A DNA stretch of 6,952 nucleotides from Pseudomonadota bacterium (lineage in GTDB: Bacteria; Pseudomonadota; Alphaproteobacteria; Micropepsales; Micropepsaceae). Shown here one piece after another: positions 1 to 6,183 of the stretch (positions are counted from its first letter, which is position 1; each line of letters begins with the position of its first letter). The stretch lies in NCBI GenBank assembly GCA_025360685.1, contig JANYBR010000395.1, forward strand, positions 1 through 6,952, in the 5' to 3' direction. A model generated the notes under the pieces. The model was given only the letters and a program-made list of their open reading frames with translations. It was not told the origin of the DNA and ran no database searches. The position numbers and the translations under genes are program-made.

Positions 1-1188
1 ACGCCAGGAGACGACTGGGACTACACAGCGACGCAGCACATCATCCTTGCCGACGTCACGATCGACGGGGTGCTGCGCAAGGTGCTGCTGCAGGCGCCGA
101 AGAACGGATTCTTCTATGTCATCGACCGCACCAACGGAAAATTGATCTCGGCCAAGCCCTACACGACGATTACCTGGGCCAAGGGCGTTGACATGAAGAC
201 CGGACGCCCGATCGAGGCACCCGGCGTGCGCTATGCGGCCAGGCCATCGGTGCAGATCCCCGGACCCGTCGGGGCGCACAATTGGCAGCCCATGTCGTTT
301 AATCCCCAGACCGGGCTTGTTTACATACCGGTCATCGACAGCAGCTTCATCTACGCGCAGCAGCGGCCGATCGGCTACAAGCCCGGCGCGTGGAACACGA
401 GCGACTTTGCCCAACTCGGCCAGCTCGTGCTCGCCGGAATCAAGAAAGGCCGGATGCCGGCGCCGGCCAAGGGCTATATCCGTGCCTGGGATCCCGTTGG
501 GCAGAAAATGGCGTGGCAGGTGGAGATGGGCGGCGGCTGGAACAGCGGCACACTCACCACTGCCGGCGGACTCGTTTTTGGCGGTGGCTCGGATGGAATC
601 TTCGCGGCCTATGACGCGGCGACCGGCAATAAGTTGTGGTCGATAGATTTGAAGACGGGCATGACCGCGCCTGCGATCACCTATACGGTCGATGGCGAGC
701 AGTACGTCGCGATCGCCGCAGCGTTCGGTGGCTCGGGTGGTCTGGGCGCGACGAGCGATCCGAACACGGCGCTGCAGAAGTGGCGCAACAACCAGGGCCG
801 CATCTTTGCCTTCAAGATCGGCGGCAACAAGAACGTCCAGGCGATTCCACCGGAGCTGCCGCAAGACGTGCCGCAGCCTCCCGCCGACAAGGTCGATGCG
901 AAGCTGGCGATGAAGGGTTTCAATCTGTTCCACCAGAACTGCGCGGTCTGCCATGGCGTGCTGATGCAGTCGTCGGGCGAAGTGCCGGACCTGCGCATGG
1001 TCGCGCCGGAAATCTGGAAGCAGTACGATAAGATTTTGCTGGACGGAGCGCTGTCCGACACCGGCATGGGCAGCTTCAAGGACCTGCTCAGCGAAGACGA
1101 CGTGAAGGCCATCCGCGCCTATGCGCTGCAGCAGGCTCAGGCATTGTACGCGGCGAAACATCCGGCCGTGGAGTCTATGCCCCACTAG
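1..1188 (+). CDS. PQQ-dependent alcohol dehydrogenase (quinohemoprotein), C-terminal part
   Basis: This is a periplasmic quinohemoprotein that oxidises alcohols with pyrroloquinoline quinone and passes electrons through its own heme c to the respiratory chain. Frame 1 is open from the first base, so the gene is 5'-truncated; 395 residues are visible and the signal peptide and N-terminal propeller blades are missing. The visible part opens with DDWDYTATQHIILAD, typical of the family, followed by KNGFFYVIDRTNGKLISA. Tryptophan-docking repeats of beta-propeller blades appear as AWDPVGQKMAW and AYDAATGNKLW, with GGGWNSGTLTTAGGLVFGG between them. A proline-rich linker then leads to a cytochrome c domain with heme motif CAVCH (positions 940-954) and a likely axial methionine in DTGMGSF. 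A GTG at position 70 was not used as start because family-like sequence continues upstream of it. The alcohol substrate cannot be told, since the upstream active-site residues are not visible. The family is clear; the exact subtype is inferred from the fused heme domain. Confidence 0.93.
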   Translation, partial: TPGDDWDYTATQHIILADVTIDGVLRKVLLQAPKNGFFYVIDRTNGKLISAKPYTTITWAKGVDMKTGRPIEAPGVRYAARPSVQIPGPVGAHNWQPMSFNPQTGLVYIPVIDSSFIYAQQRPIGYKPGAWNTSDFAQLGQLVLAGIKKGRMPAPAKGYIRAWDPVGQKMAWQVEMGGGWNSGTLTTAGGLVFGGGSDGIFAAYDAATGNKLWSIDLKTGMTAPAITYTVDGEQYVAIAAAFGGSGGLGATSDPNTALQKWRNNQGRIFAFKIGGNKNVQAIPPELPQDVPQPPADKVDAKLAMKGFNLFHQNCAVCHGVLMQSSGEVPDLRMVAPEIWKQYDKILLDGALSDTGMGSFKDLLSEDDVKAIRAYALQQAQALYAAKHPAVESMPH

Positions 1189-1237
1189 CTCGGCAATGTT
1201 TTGAGGGGATTGCACGTCGACGCGCGCATGCCATTCA

Positions 1238-1298
1238 TCCTTCGACAAGCTCAGGATGAGGATTGAATATTGGCCCTGCTCCTGAGCTTGTCGAAGGA
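1238..1298. repeat. Palindromic intergenic repeat (REP-like), 19-base perfect arms
   Basis: The arm at 1238-1256 (TCCTTCGACAAGCTCAGGA) is the exact reverse complement of 1280-1298, with 23 bases between them. RNA from either strand could form a long hairpin. It lies between the dehydrogenase stop and hisS. I recognise the core CTTCGACAAGCTCAGG as a motif repeated in intergenic DNA of many alphaproteobacteria; that is from memory and not shown by this window. It may help stop dehydrogenase transcription or protect the mRNA 3' end, but no run of T follows it, so it is not a classical intrinsic terminator. Confidence 0.8.
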
Positions 1299-1313
1299 GG
1301 AGCTTGTCGAAGG
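1284..1313. repeat. Short tandem duplication of the palindrome arm
   Basis: The 14-base string GAGCTTGTCGAAGG occurs at 1284-1297 and again at 1300-1313, a 16-base step. The second copy extends the right arm of the palindromic repeat, so the left arm could pair with either copy. It looks like a partial duplication or a second degenerate insertion of the same element. Confidence 0.75.
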
Positions 1314-1345
1314 GCGAGGGCCGCGCGCGGTTGTCCTGACCTTCC

Positions 1346-1374
1346 TTGCCCCCGGACTTCTCACGCTCTACAAA
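1346..1374 (+). promoter_or_regulatory. hisS: Possible sigma-70-type promoter for hisS
   Basis: TTGCCC (1346-1351) and TACAAA (1369-1374) are separated by 17 bases, and each matches four of six consensus positions. Transcription would start near 1381 and leave a leader of about 17 bases before the hisS ATG. The position between the repeat and the gene is sensible, but such matches arise easily by chance in DNA of this composition. I see no attenuator, T-box or other leader structure in the remaining gap. Confidence 0.25.
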
Positions 1375-1388
1375 CCCGCCTCGACTTC

Positions 1389-1392
1389 AGGG
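1389..1392 (+). promoter_or_regulatory. hisS: Weak ribosome binding site of hisS
   Basis: AGGG lies 5 bases before the ATG at 1398. It supports that start over the in-frame ATG at 1263, which would put a 45-residue extension through the palindromic repeat. Confidence 0.45.
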
Positions 1393-1397
1393 CTCCC

Positions 1398-2915
1398 ATG
1401 GCAGACGGCAAGCAATCCCGGCCCAAGGCACGGACGGTGCGCGGTTTCCGCGACCGCGCCGCAGGTGAACTCGCGGCCGAGCGGCAGATGCTGGACACGA
1501 TCCGGCGCACTTATGAATCCTACGGCTTCGATGCGCTGGAGACGCCGTTCCTGGAATATACCGATGCGCTCGGCAAGTTTCTGCCCGATGTCGACCGGCC
1601 GAACGCGGGCGTGTTCTCGTTCCGCGACGATGACGAGCAATGGGTTTCGCTGCGCTACGACCTGACCGCGCCGCTGGCCCGCTATGTCGCCGAGAACCAG
1701 CAATTCCTGCCGCGTCCTTTCCGCCGCTACCAGATCGGCACGGTGTTCCGCAACGACAAGCCGGGGCCGGGACGCTTTCGCGAATTCATCCAGTGCGACG
1801 CCGACACGGTCGGCACCGCTTCGCCAGCCGCCGATGCGGAGATGGTGATGATGTTCGCCGACACGCTCGAGGCGCTGGGCCTCAAGCGCGGCGAGTACGT
1901 CATCAAAGTCAGCACTAGAAAACTGCTCGATGGTGTTTTGGAAGGCATCCATCTTTCCGATGTTCCTGAAAACGCTCACAAGCGTGGCGCAGTGTTGCGG
2001 GCATTGGACAAGCTTGATCGCTTAGGACCTGATGGCGTTCGCGCTCTATTGGGAAAGGGGCGAAAAGATGAGTCTGGCGACATGACTCAAGGTGCAGAAT
2101 TGGAAGCGGATCAAATCACGAAGTTGATGACGTTTATAAATGTCGTCGGCGAGCGTCCACACTCCAAGTTTGATCCCAACGACAATCAAAGAATTCGAAT
2201 GATTGAGGCTTGGCGAACGTCTGTTCGCAACAGTCCAATTGGTATGCAGGGTATCGAAGAACTTGCCGCGATCGAGAGCCTTGTCACATCTCAGAAATAT
2301 GATGACGTTCGAGTGCAATTCGACGGGTCTATAATTCGAGGACTTGGCTACTACACTGGAACAATATTTGAAGCACAGCTGAAATTCGATGTGAAGAATG
2401 ACAAGGACAAAGTCGTCGTGTTCGGCTCGGTCGGTGGCGGCGGACGCTATGATGACCTGGTCGCTCGCTTCACCGGCCAGAAGACACCAGCGGTCGGCTT
2501 CTCCATCGGAGTCAGCCGGCTCCTCACTGCGTTGCAAATGCGCAAGGCTGCGGTGGCCGAAGCAAAGCCGCTCGTCGTCGTCACCGTGTTCGACAAGAAC
2601 GACGCCGCGCACGCCTTCGCGATGGTACGCGAACTGCGCGCCGCTCAGATTCGTGCCGAAGCCTATGTGGGAACCGGCAAGCTTGGCGATCAGTTCAAAT
2701 ATGCTGACAAGCGCGGCGCCGCGCTCGCCATCATCGAAGGTCCCGACGAGCAGGCTCAGGGCAAAGTGAAAATCAAGGATCTGGCTCTGGGCGCCGAACT
2801 TTCCAAATCGGCCGAGACTCGCGCCGACTGGATCGGGAGTCATCAAGCCGAGACGATGGTTGCGCGCTCCGAACTGGTCGCCAAGGTGCGCGGCCTCCTC
2901 AGCCGCGGTCACTGA
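1398..2915 (+). CDS. hisS: Histidyl-tRNA synthetase (mosaic gene)
   Basis: This cytoplasmic class II aminoacyl-tRNA synthetase joins histidine to tRNA-His using ATP. The product is 505 residues, longer than the roughly 420 of E. coli HisS but usual for the alphaproteobacterial type. Motif 1 lies near residues 40-56. Motif 2 spans about 108-136 (FRRYQIGTVFRNDKPGPG, then RFREFIQCDADTVG), a form nearer to eukaryotic than to E. coli HisRS. The insertion domain lies at about 175-310, the histidine-binding motif RGLGYYTG at 314-321, a second conserved stretch FGSVGGGGRYDDL at 342-354, and motif 3 VGFSIGVSRLL at 366-376. The anticodon-binding domain runs from about 391 to the end. All expected catalytic motifs are present, so the protein should be active. 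The oddity is a drop in GC with a codon-use change across about residues 174-334. Two bases separate its stop from hisZ, implying cotranscription. The start at 1398 rests on where family similarity begins and on a weak AGGG site. Confidence 0.95.
   Translation: MADGKQSRPKARTVRGFRDRAAGELAAERQMLDTIRRTYESYGFDALETPFLEYTDALGKFLPDVDRPNAGVFSFRDDDEQWVSLRYDLTAPLARYVAENQQFLPRPFRRYQIGTVFRNDKPGPGRFREFIQCDADTVGTASPAADAEMVMMFADTLEALGLKRGEYVIKVSTRKLLDGVLEGIHLSDVPENAHKRGAVLRALDKLDRLGPDGVRALLGKGRKDESGDMTQGAELEADQITKLMTFINVVGERPHSKFDPNDNQRIRMIEAWRTSVRNSPIGMQGIEELAAIESLVTSQKYDDVRVQFDGSIIRGLGYYTGTIFEAQLKFDVKNDKDKVVVFGSVGGGGRYDDLVARFTGQKTPAVGFSIGVSRLLTALQMRKAAVAEAKPLVVVTVFDKNDAAHAFAMVRELRAAQIRAEAYVGTGKLGDQFKYADKRGAALAIIEGPDEQAQGKVKIKDLALGAELSKSAETRADWIGSHQAETMVARSELVAKVRGLLSRGH
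1917..2400 (+). other. hisS: Low-GC segment inside hisS, probable recombinant tract
   Basis: Counted by hand, 1921-2400 has 230 G or C in 480 bases (48%). Samples from the flanks of the same gene are much higher: 43/60 at 1441-1500, 39/60 at 1741-1800, 37/60 at 2401-2460 and 40/60 at 2461-2520. Reading every codon of hisS, ATA (2136, 2331, 2364), TTA (2022) and AGA (1917, 2190) occur only inside this tract. The reading frame is unbroken. The tract covers the insertion domain and the HisRS-specific histidine-binding motif, and its edges fall in conserved coding stretches. This fits homologous replacement from a lower-GC donor. The edges are approximate to within a few tens of bases. Confidence 0.8.
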
Positions 2916-2917
2916 CC

Positions 2918-4084
2918 ATGCCCGCCTTTCCCTATTACGACACGCCAGCCATCGACGCGCTGAATGCCCAGGCCGTCGCGATCCTCAAATGTTTCGCGGC
3001 ACGCGGTTACACGCGACAGGAACCGTCGGTGCTGCAGCCGGCGGACATCTTCCTCGACCGCTCGGGAGAGGAAATCCGCCGCCGCACGTTTACCCTGACC
3101 GATCCCTCCGGCCGAGAGCTCTGCCTGCGTCCCGATCTCACCATTCCGATCTGCAAGATGGTGGTGGACGGCGGCGCGGCGTTTCCGGCGCGCATTTCCT
3201 ATAACGGCCTGGCCTTCCGCCATCAGCCCAACGAACCTAGCCGCCCGACACAATTCTTCCAGGCGGGCGCGGAGCTGCTCGGCCTTGAAGACCGCGCGGC
3301 CGGCGAGATCGAGATCATGACCTTGGCGGTGGAGGCGCTGCATGCGGCCGGATTGAACAATTTCAATCTGAAGATCGGCGATCTGGCGCTGTTCGGCGCA
3401 CTGGTTGATGCACTCGACGTTCCGGCGCAATGGCGCGCGCGGCTGAAGCGGCACTTCTGGCGTGCAGGCTATTTCGAGGCGCTGCTCAATCGTCTGACGC
3501 ATGGGGCGGCGACGGACACGCAAAGATTGCTAGGTTCGCTGGGCGGCTTGAACGCTCTGGAGTCTCGAGCCGCCATCGAGGGGCTGATGGACATGGTCGC
3601 CGATGCACCGCAGGGCGCGCGCACGCGCGAGGAAGTCGTGGAACGGTTGATGGAGCAGGCGGCCGACGCCGCTGCCCTGCGGCTCGATCCGAAGATTGCG
3701 CAGGTCATCACCAGTCTGCTCAACATTTCCGGCACCGCGCAAACGGCTCTCGGCGAAATTCGCAAGCTGACCAGGAGTGCCGGTATCAAGCTCGATGCGC
3801 CCCTGGCGGCGATGGAACAGCGCCTGGCCGCATTGAAGGCCATTGGCATCGATCCGGCGCGCGTGGCATTCGCGGCGCGCTTCGGCCGCAACATGGAATA
3901 TTACACCGGCTTCGTATTCGAGCTGTGGTCGCGCGATGCGGAAGGTGCCGTGCAGATCGCCGGCGGAGGGCGTTACGACACGCTGCTGGAAGCGCTCGGC
4001 GCCCGGCGCGCGATCCCGGCCATCGGCTGTGCGTTGCGCACCGAGCGCGTGCTGGCCGCGAGCCGTTTCGCGGGGGGCGCCTGA
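2918..4084 (+). CDS. hisZ: ATP phosphoribosyltransferase regulatory subunit HisZ
   Basis: HisZ is a catalytically inactive relative of HisRS that assembles with HisG into the ATP phosphoribosyltransferase, the first enzyme of histidine biosynthesis, and is needed for activity and histidine feedback in species with short HisG. The product is 388 residues, a normal length. It keeps the class II synthetase core: LCLRPDLTIPI at 68-78, a motif 2-like stretch FRHQPNEPSRPTQFFQAGAE at 100-119, the histidine-site relic NMEYYTGFVFEL at 325-336, and IAGGGRYDTLL at 347-357. It ends soon after a motif 3-like region (AIGCALRTERVL) and has no anticodon-binding domain, which separates it from HisS. It starts 2 bases after hisS with no clear ribosome binding site, so translational coupling is likely. 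Its TGA shares one base with the hisG ATG. Base composition is uniformly GC-rich, unlike the middle of hisS. Confidence 0.94.
   Translation: MPAFPYYDTPAIDALNAQAVAILKCFAARGYTRQEPSVLQPADIFLDRSGEEIRRRTFTLTDPSGRELCLRPDLTIPICKMVVDGGAAFPARISYNGLAFRHQPNEPSRPTQFFQAGAELLGLEDRAAGEIEIMTLAVEALHAAGLNNFNLKIGDLALFGALVDALDVPAQWRARLKRHFWRAGYFEALLNRLTHGAATDTQRLLGSLGGLNALESRAAIEGLMDMVADAPQGARTREEVVERLMEQAADAAALRLDPKIAQVITSLLNISGTAQTALGEIRKLTRSAGIKLDAPLAAMEQRLAALKAIGIDPARVAFAARFGRNMEYYTGFVFELWSRDAEGAVQIAGGGRYDTLLEALGARRAIPAIGCALRTERVLAASRFAGGA
4072..4077 (+). promoter_or_regulatory. hisG: Ribosome binding site of hisG inside the hisZ end
   Basis: A run of six G lies 6 bases before the hisG ATG, within the last codons of hisZ. 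It is a plausible Shine-Dalgarno site and fixes the hisG start at the TGATG junction. Confidence 0.45.
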
Positions 4085-5058
4085 TGTCCGCGCTGACTTT
4101 GGCCGTGCCGTCCAAGGGCCGGTTGCAGGAACAGGTGCACGACCATTTCGCCGACGCCGGCGCAACGTTGACGCAATCCGCCGGCGCACGCGGCTATCGC
4201 GCCAACCTGACCGGACTGCCGGACATCGAGGTCATGCTGTTGTCGGCGTCCGAGATCGCAGCGTCGCTGATCTCCGGCGATGTGCATCTCGGCGTGACCG
4301 GGGAAGACCTGTTGCGCGAACAGGCTCCGGAGCTGGCGGGCCGGATCCATCTGATCAAGCCGCTCGGCTTCGGGTCCGCGAATGTGGTCGTTGCGGTTCC
4401 GCAATACTGGATCGACGTCTCGACCATGGCCGATCTCGACGACGTCTGCGCCGCGTTCACGCACAAGCATCGCCGCCGCCTGCGTATCGCGACGAAATAT
4501 GTCCAGCTGACGCGCAGCTTCTTCGCGCATATGGGCATCTCGGACTATCGAATCGTGGAAAGCGCGGGCGCCACCGAGGGCGCGCCTGCGGCAGGCACGG
4601 CGGAAGCCATTGTCGACATCACGACGACCGGAGCGACGCTGGCCGCGAACGGATTGAAGACTCTGGAGGACGGCACGATCCTGGAAAGCCAGGCGCAGCT
4701 AGCCGCTTCGCTCAACGCCGATTGGGACCGGCCCGCGCGCATTGCCGCCGAAGCGCTGCTCGCACGGCTCGGTGCACGCGAGCGCGCTAGGACTTCCCAA
4801 ATCCTGCGCGTGCGCCTCGACAAGAATGCCGACAAGATCCTCGCGTCGCTGGCGAAAGATGCCGGCGCGTCGGTACTTTCGCGTCCGACCGATCCAAGCG
4901 GTGAATATTCCATTCTCTGTCCGCGCCAGAACCTGATGGATGCCATCGCCTCTCTTCGCAAGCAGGGCTGCGAGGCGCCCGCCACGACACAGGACGCGGA
5001 CTATGTCTTCGACACTGCCAATCCGCTGTTTGCGGCACTGCTCGCGGCGCTAGGCTAG
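4084..5058 (+). CDS. hisG: ATP phosphoribosyltransferase catalytic subunit HisG
   Basis: HisG condenses ATP with PRPP to give phosphoribosyl-ATP, the committed step of histidine biosynthesis, in the cytoplasm. The product has 324 residues. LTLAVPSKGRLQE stands at the N-terminus and GDVHLGVTGEDLL at 65-77. The HisG family signature is complete at 165-186, from E165 through G171, D178 and TTGATL. The catalytic part appears to end near residue 232. The remaining 90 or so residues show an apparent strand-helix-strand-strand-helix-strand order (QILRVRLD, DKILASLAKDA, ASVLSRP, EYSILC, LMDAIASLRKQG, DYVFD), like the ACT-type regulatory domain of long HisG, although HisZ is also encoded. The gene overlaps the hisZ stop by one base, indicating coupled synthesis of the two subunits. 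Its 3' end overlaps the convergent PLP enzyme gene by 9 bases. Function is certain; the nature of the C-terminal domain is inferred. Confidence 0.95.
   Translation: MSALTLAVPSKGRLQEQVHDHFADAGATLTQSAGARGYRANLTGLPDIEVMLLSASEIAASLISGDVHLGVTGEDLLREQAPELAGRIHLIKPLGFGSANVVVAVPQYWIDVSTMADLDDVCAAFTHKHRRRLRIATKYVQLTRSFFAHMGISDYRIVESAGATEGAPAAGTAEAIVDITTTGATLAANGLKTLEDGTILESQAQLAASLNADWDRPARIAAEALLARLGARERARTSQILRVRLDKNADKILASLAKDAGASVLSRPTDPSGEYSILCPRQNLMDAIASLRKQGCEAPATTQDADYVFDTANPLFAALLAALG
5050..5058. other. Tail-to-tail overlap of hisG and the PLP enzyme gene
   Basis: The near-palindrome CTAGGCTAG supplies the TAG stop of hisG on the plus strand (5056-5058) and the TAG stop of the minus-strand gene (5050-5052). 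I see no hairpin with a T-run around it, so transcripts from the two strands probably overlap at their 3' ends. Confidence 0.9.
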
Positions 5059-6183
5059 AGCGTCGGCCAACCGCTTCGCATCGTCGTCCGTGTGATAGAT
5101 GCCGAATCCGATGCGCAATCGGTCGCCGCGGTGATCGGCAATGATGTTCTTTGTGGCGAGGCGCTCGACGATTGCGCCGGCCTGTCTGGTGCGGAAGGCG
5201 AGAAACCGTCCGCGCGTCGCTTCCTCCGGCGCGACAAGAGTCGCGGCACAAACGTCCGCCGAGCGGCTCGCGCGGAGAAAGGTCCGCTCGATGCCGCGCA
5301 CATGCGACAGCATTTTCTCGAGGGTGAGATCCTGCTGCAGCAGCCACTCCTGCACGACATTGAAGCGGTAAAGCGCGGTTGGGTCGAATGTGGCGCCCAG
5401 AAAGCGGCTGCCGTCGCGCGCGTAATGGACGGCCAAAGCACCGCCTTCGAGCGCCGAAAATCCGGCATACCAGCCGGTGTCGCGCGGACGCAGCCCATAT
5501 CCCGGCGGGCAATACAGAAAGCACGCGCCTTCACCCGCCATCGCATATTTGTATCCGCCCGCGAGATAGAACGCGCGATCTGCGATCGGCGTCAGGTCCG
5601 TTGGCAGAGCCATGAAGCCGTGATAGCCGTCGATCACGACATACGTCGCATCGTCGCGTACGGCCTGCACCAGCGCGGGCAAATCGCGCACCGCGTAGCC
5701 GGAATCGAAAAACACCTGACTGAAGTAAACCAGATCGAATTCGCCTTTCGCTGCTGCCGTTGCGAAGCGTTCCTCGAAACTTGCAAACGGTTCGGTCGCG
5801 ATGCGCGTGACTTCGGCCACGCCCTCTTCCTCAAGTCGCGCCATCTGGCGCGTGAAGCTCATGAACTCGCTGCCGGTGGTCAGCACGCGCAATGTCCGCC
5901 CGGCAGGAAAGCACGATAGAATCCTCAACAGGAACGAATGGGTGTTTGGCCCGAACGCAATACTCTTGGGGTCGGGCAGGGCGAACTGGCGCGCGACATG
6001 TCTTTGCGCGGTGGGGATTACGTCGGCAAAAATGAAATCCCATTTGCGGTCGAGCCGGTGCGCTGCGTCGATCCACGCATTCTGCTGGGCCTCGAACGAA
6101 ACATCCGGCCAGGGATGGTGGCTGTGCGCCGCGACATGCAGTGGCGCGCCGTCGCGGCCGAACGTCAGCGCGAAATGATTCAT
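5050..6183 (-). CDS. Class V aminotransferase-fold PLP-dependent enzyme
   Basis: This is a fold-type I PLP enzyme of the class V group, which includes kynureninases, cysteine desulfurases and some aminotransferases; its substrate is unknown. The product is 377 residues. GPNTHSFLLRIL (78-89) suits the phosphate-binding turn, the aspartate in YVVIDGYHG (D185) should pair with the PLP ring nitrogen, and K212 in AGGYKYAMAGEGA is the likely Schiff-base lysine. The start LHVAAHSHHPWP (15-26) resembles the kynureninase-like N-terminal layout, and the protein ends with a small C-terminal domain (DRLRIGFGIYHTDDD). No signal peptide or membrane segment is visible. The start at 6183 is fixed by a 4-base ATGA overlap with the upstream protease gene, pointing to translational coupling; an upstream in-frame ATG at 6303 would run inside that gene. 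No strong ribosome binding site is seen. Kynureninase activity is possible but not supported enough to name. Confidence 0.85.
   Translation of the reverse strand: MNHFALTFGRDGAPLHVAAHSHHPWPDVSFEAQQNAWIDAAHRLDRKWDFIFADVIPTAQRHVARQFALPDPKSIAFGPNTHSFLLRILSCFPAGRTLRVLTTGSEFMSFTRQMARLEEEGVAEVTRIATEPFASFEERFATAAAKGEFDLVYFSQVFFDSGYAVRDLPALVQAVRDDATYVVIDGYHGFMALPTDLTPIADRAFYLAGGYKYAMAGEGACFLYCPPGYGLRPRDTGWYAGFSALEGGALAVHYARDGSRFLGATFDPTALYRFNVVQEWLLQQDLTLEKMLSHVRGIERTFLRASRSADVCAATLVAPEEATRGRFLAFRTRQAGAIVERLATKNIIADHRGDRLRIGFGIYHTDDDAKRLADALA

Noticed and set aside
1189..1237. An intrinsic terminator directly after the dehydrogenase stop.
   Set aside because: I see no stem followed by a T-run there; the only strong hairpin is the repeat starting at 1238, which also lacks a T-run.
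1238..1313. A CRISPR-like repeat array.
   Set aside because: There are only two inverted arms and one short direct copy with a 2-base gap, without regular spacers or any cas gene.
1263..1397. A 45-residue N-terminal extension of HisS from an in-frame ATG at 1263.
   Set aside because: It would translate the palindromic repeat and low-complexity leader, and HisRS similarity begins after the ATG at 1398, which also has an AGGG site nearby.
1917..2400. Insertion of a mobile element or intein into hisS.
   Set aside because: The tract keeps the reading frame, encodes expected HisRS motifs such as RGLGYYTG, and shows no terminal repeats, target duplication or splicing motifs; replacement fits better than insertion.
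3430..4083. An open frame upstream of and continuous with hisG.
   Set aside because: It is an arginine- and glycine-rich shadow of hisZ in a GC-rich region; HisG similarity begins exactly at the ATG at 4084.
5092..5919. A 275-residue plus-strand open frame opposite the PLP enzyme gene.
   Set aside because: It is antisense to a gene with clear PLP-enzyme motifs, is not recognisable as a protein family, and is expected by chance in GC-rich DNA.
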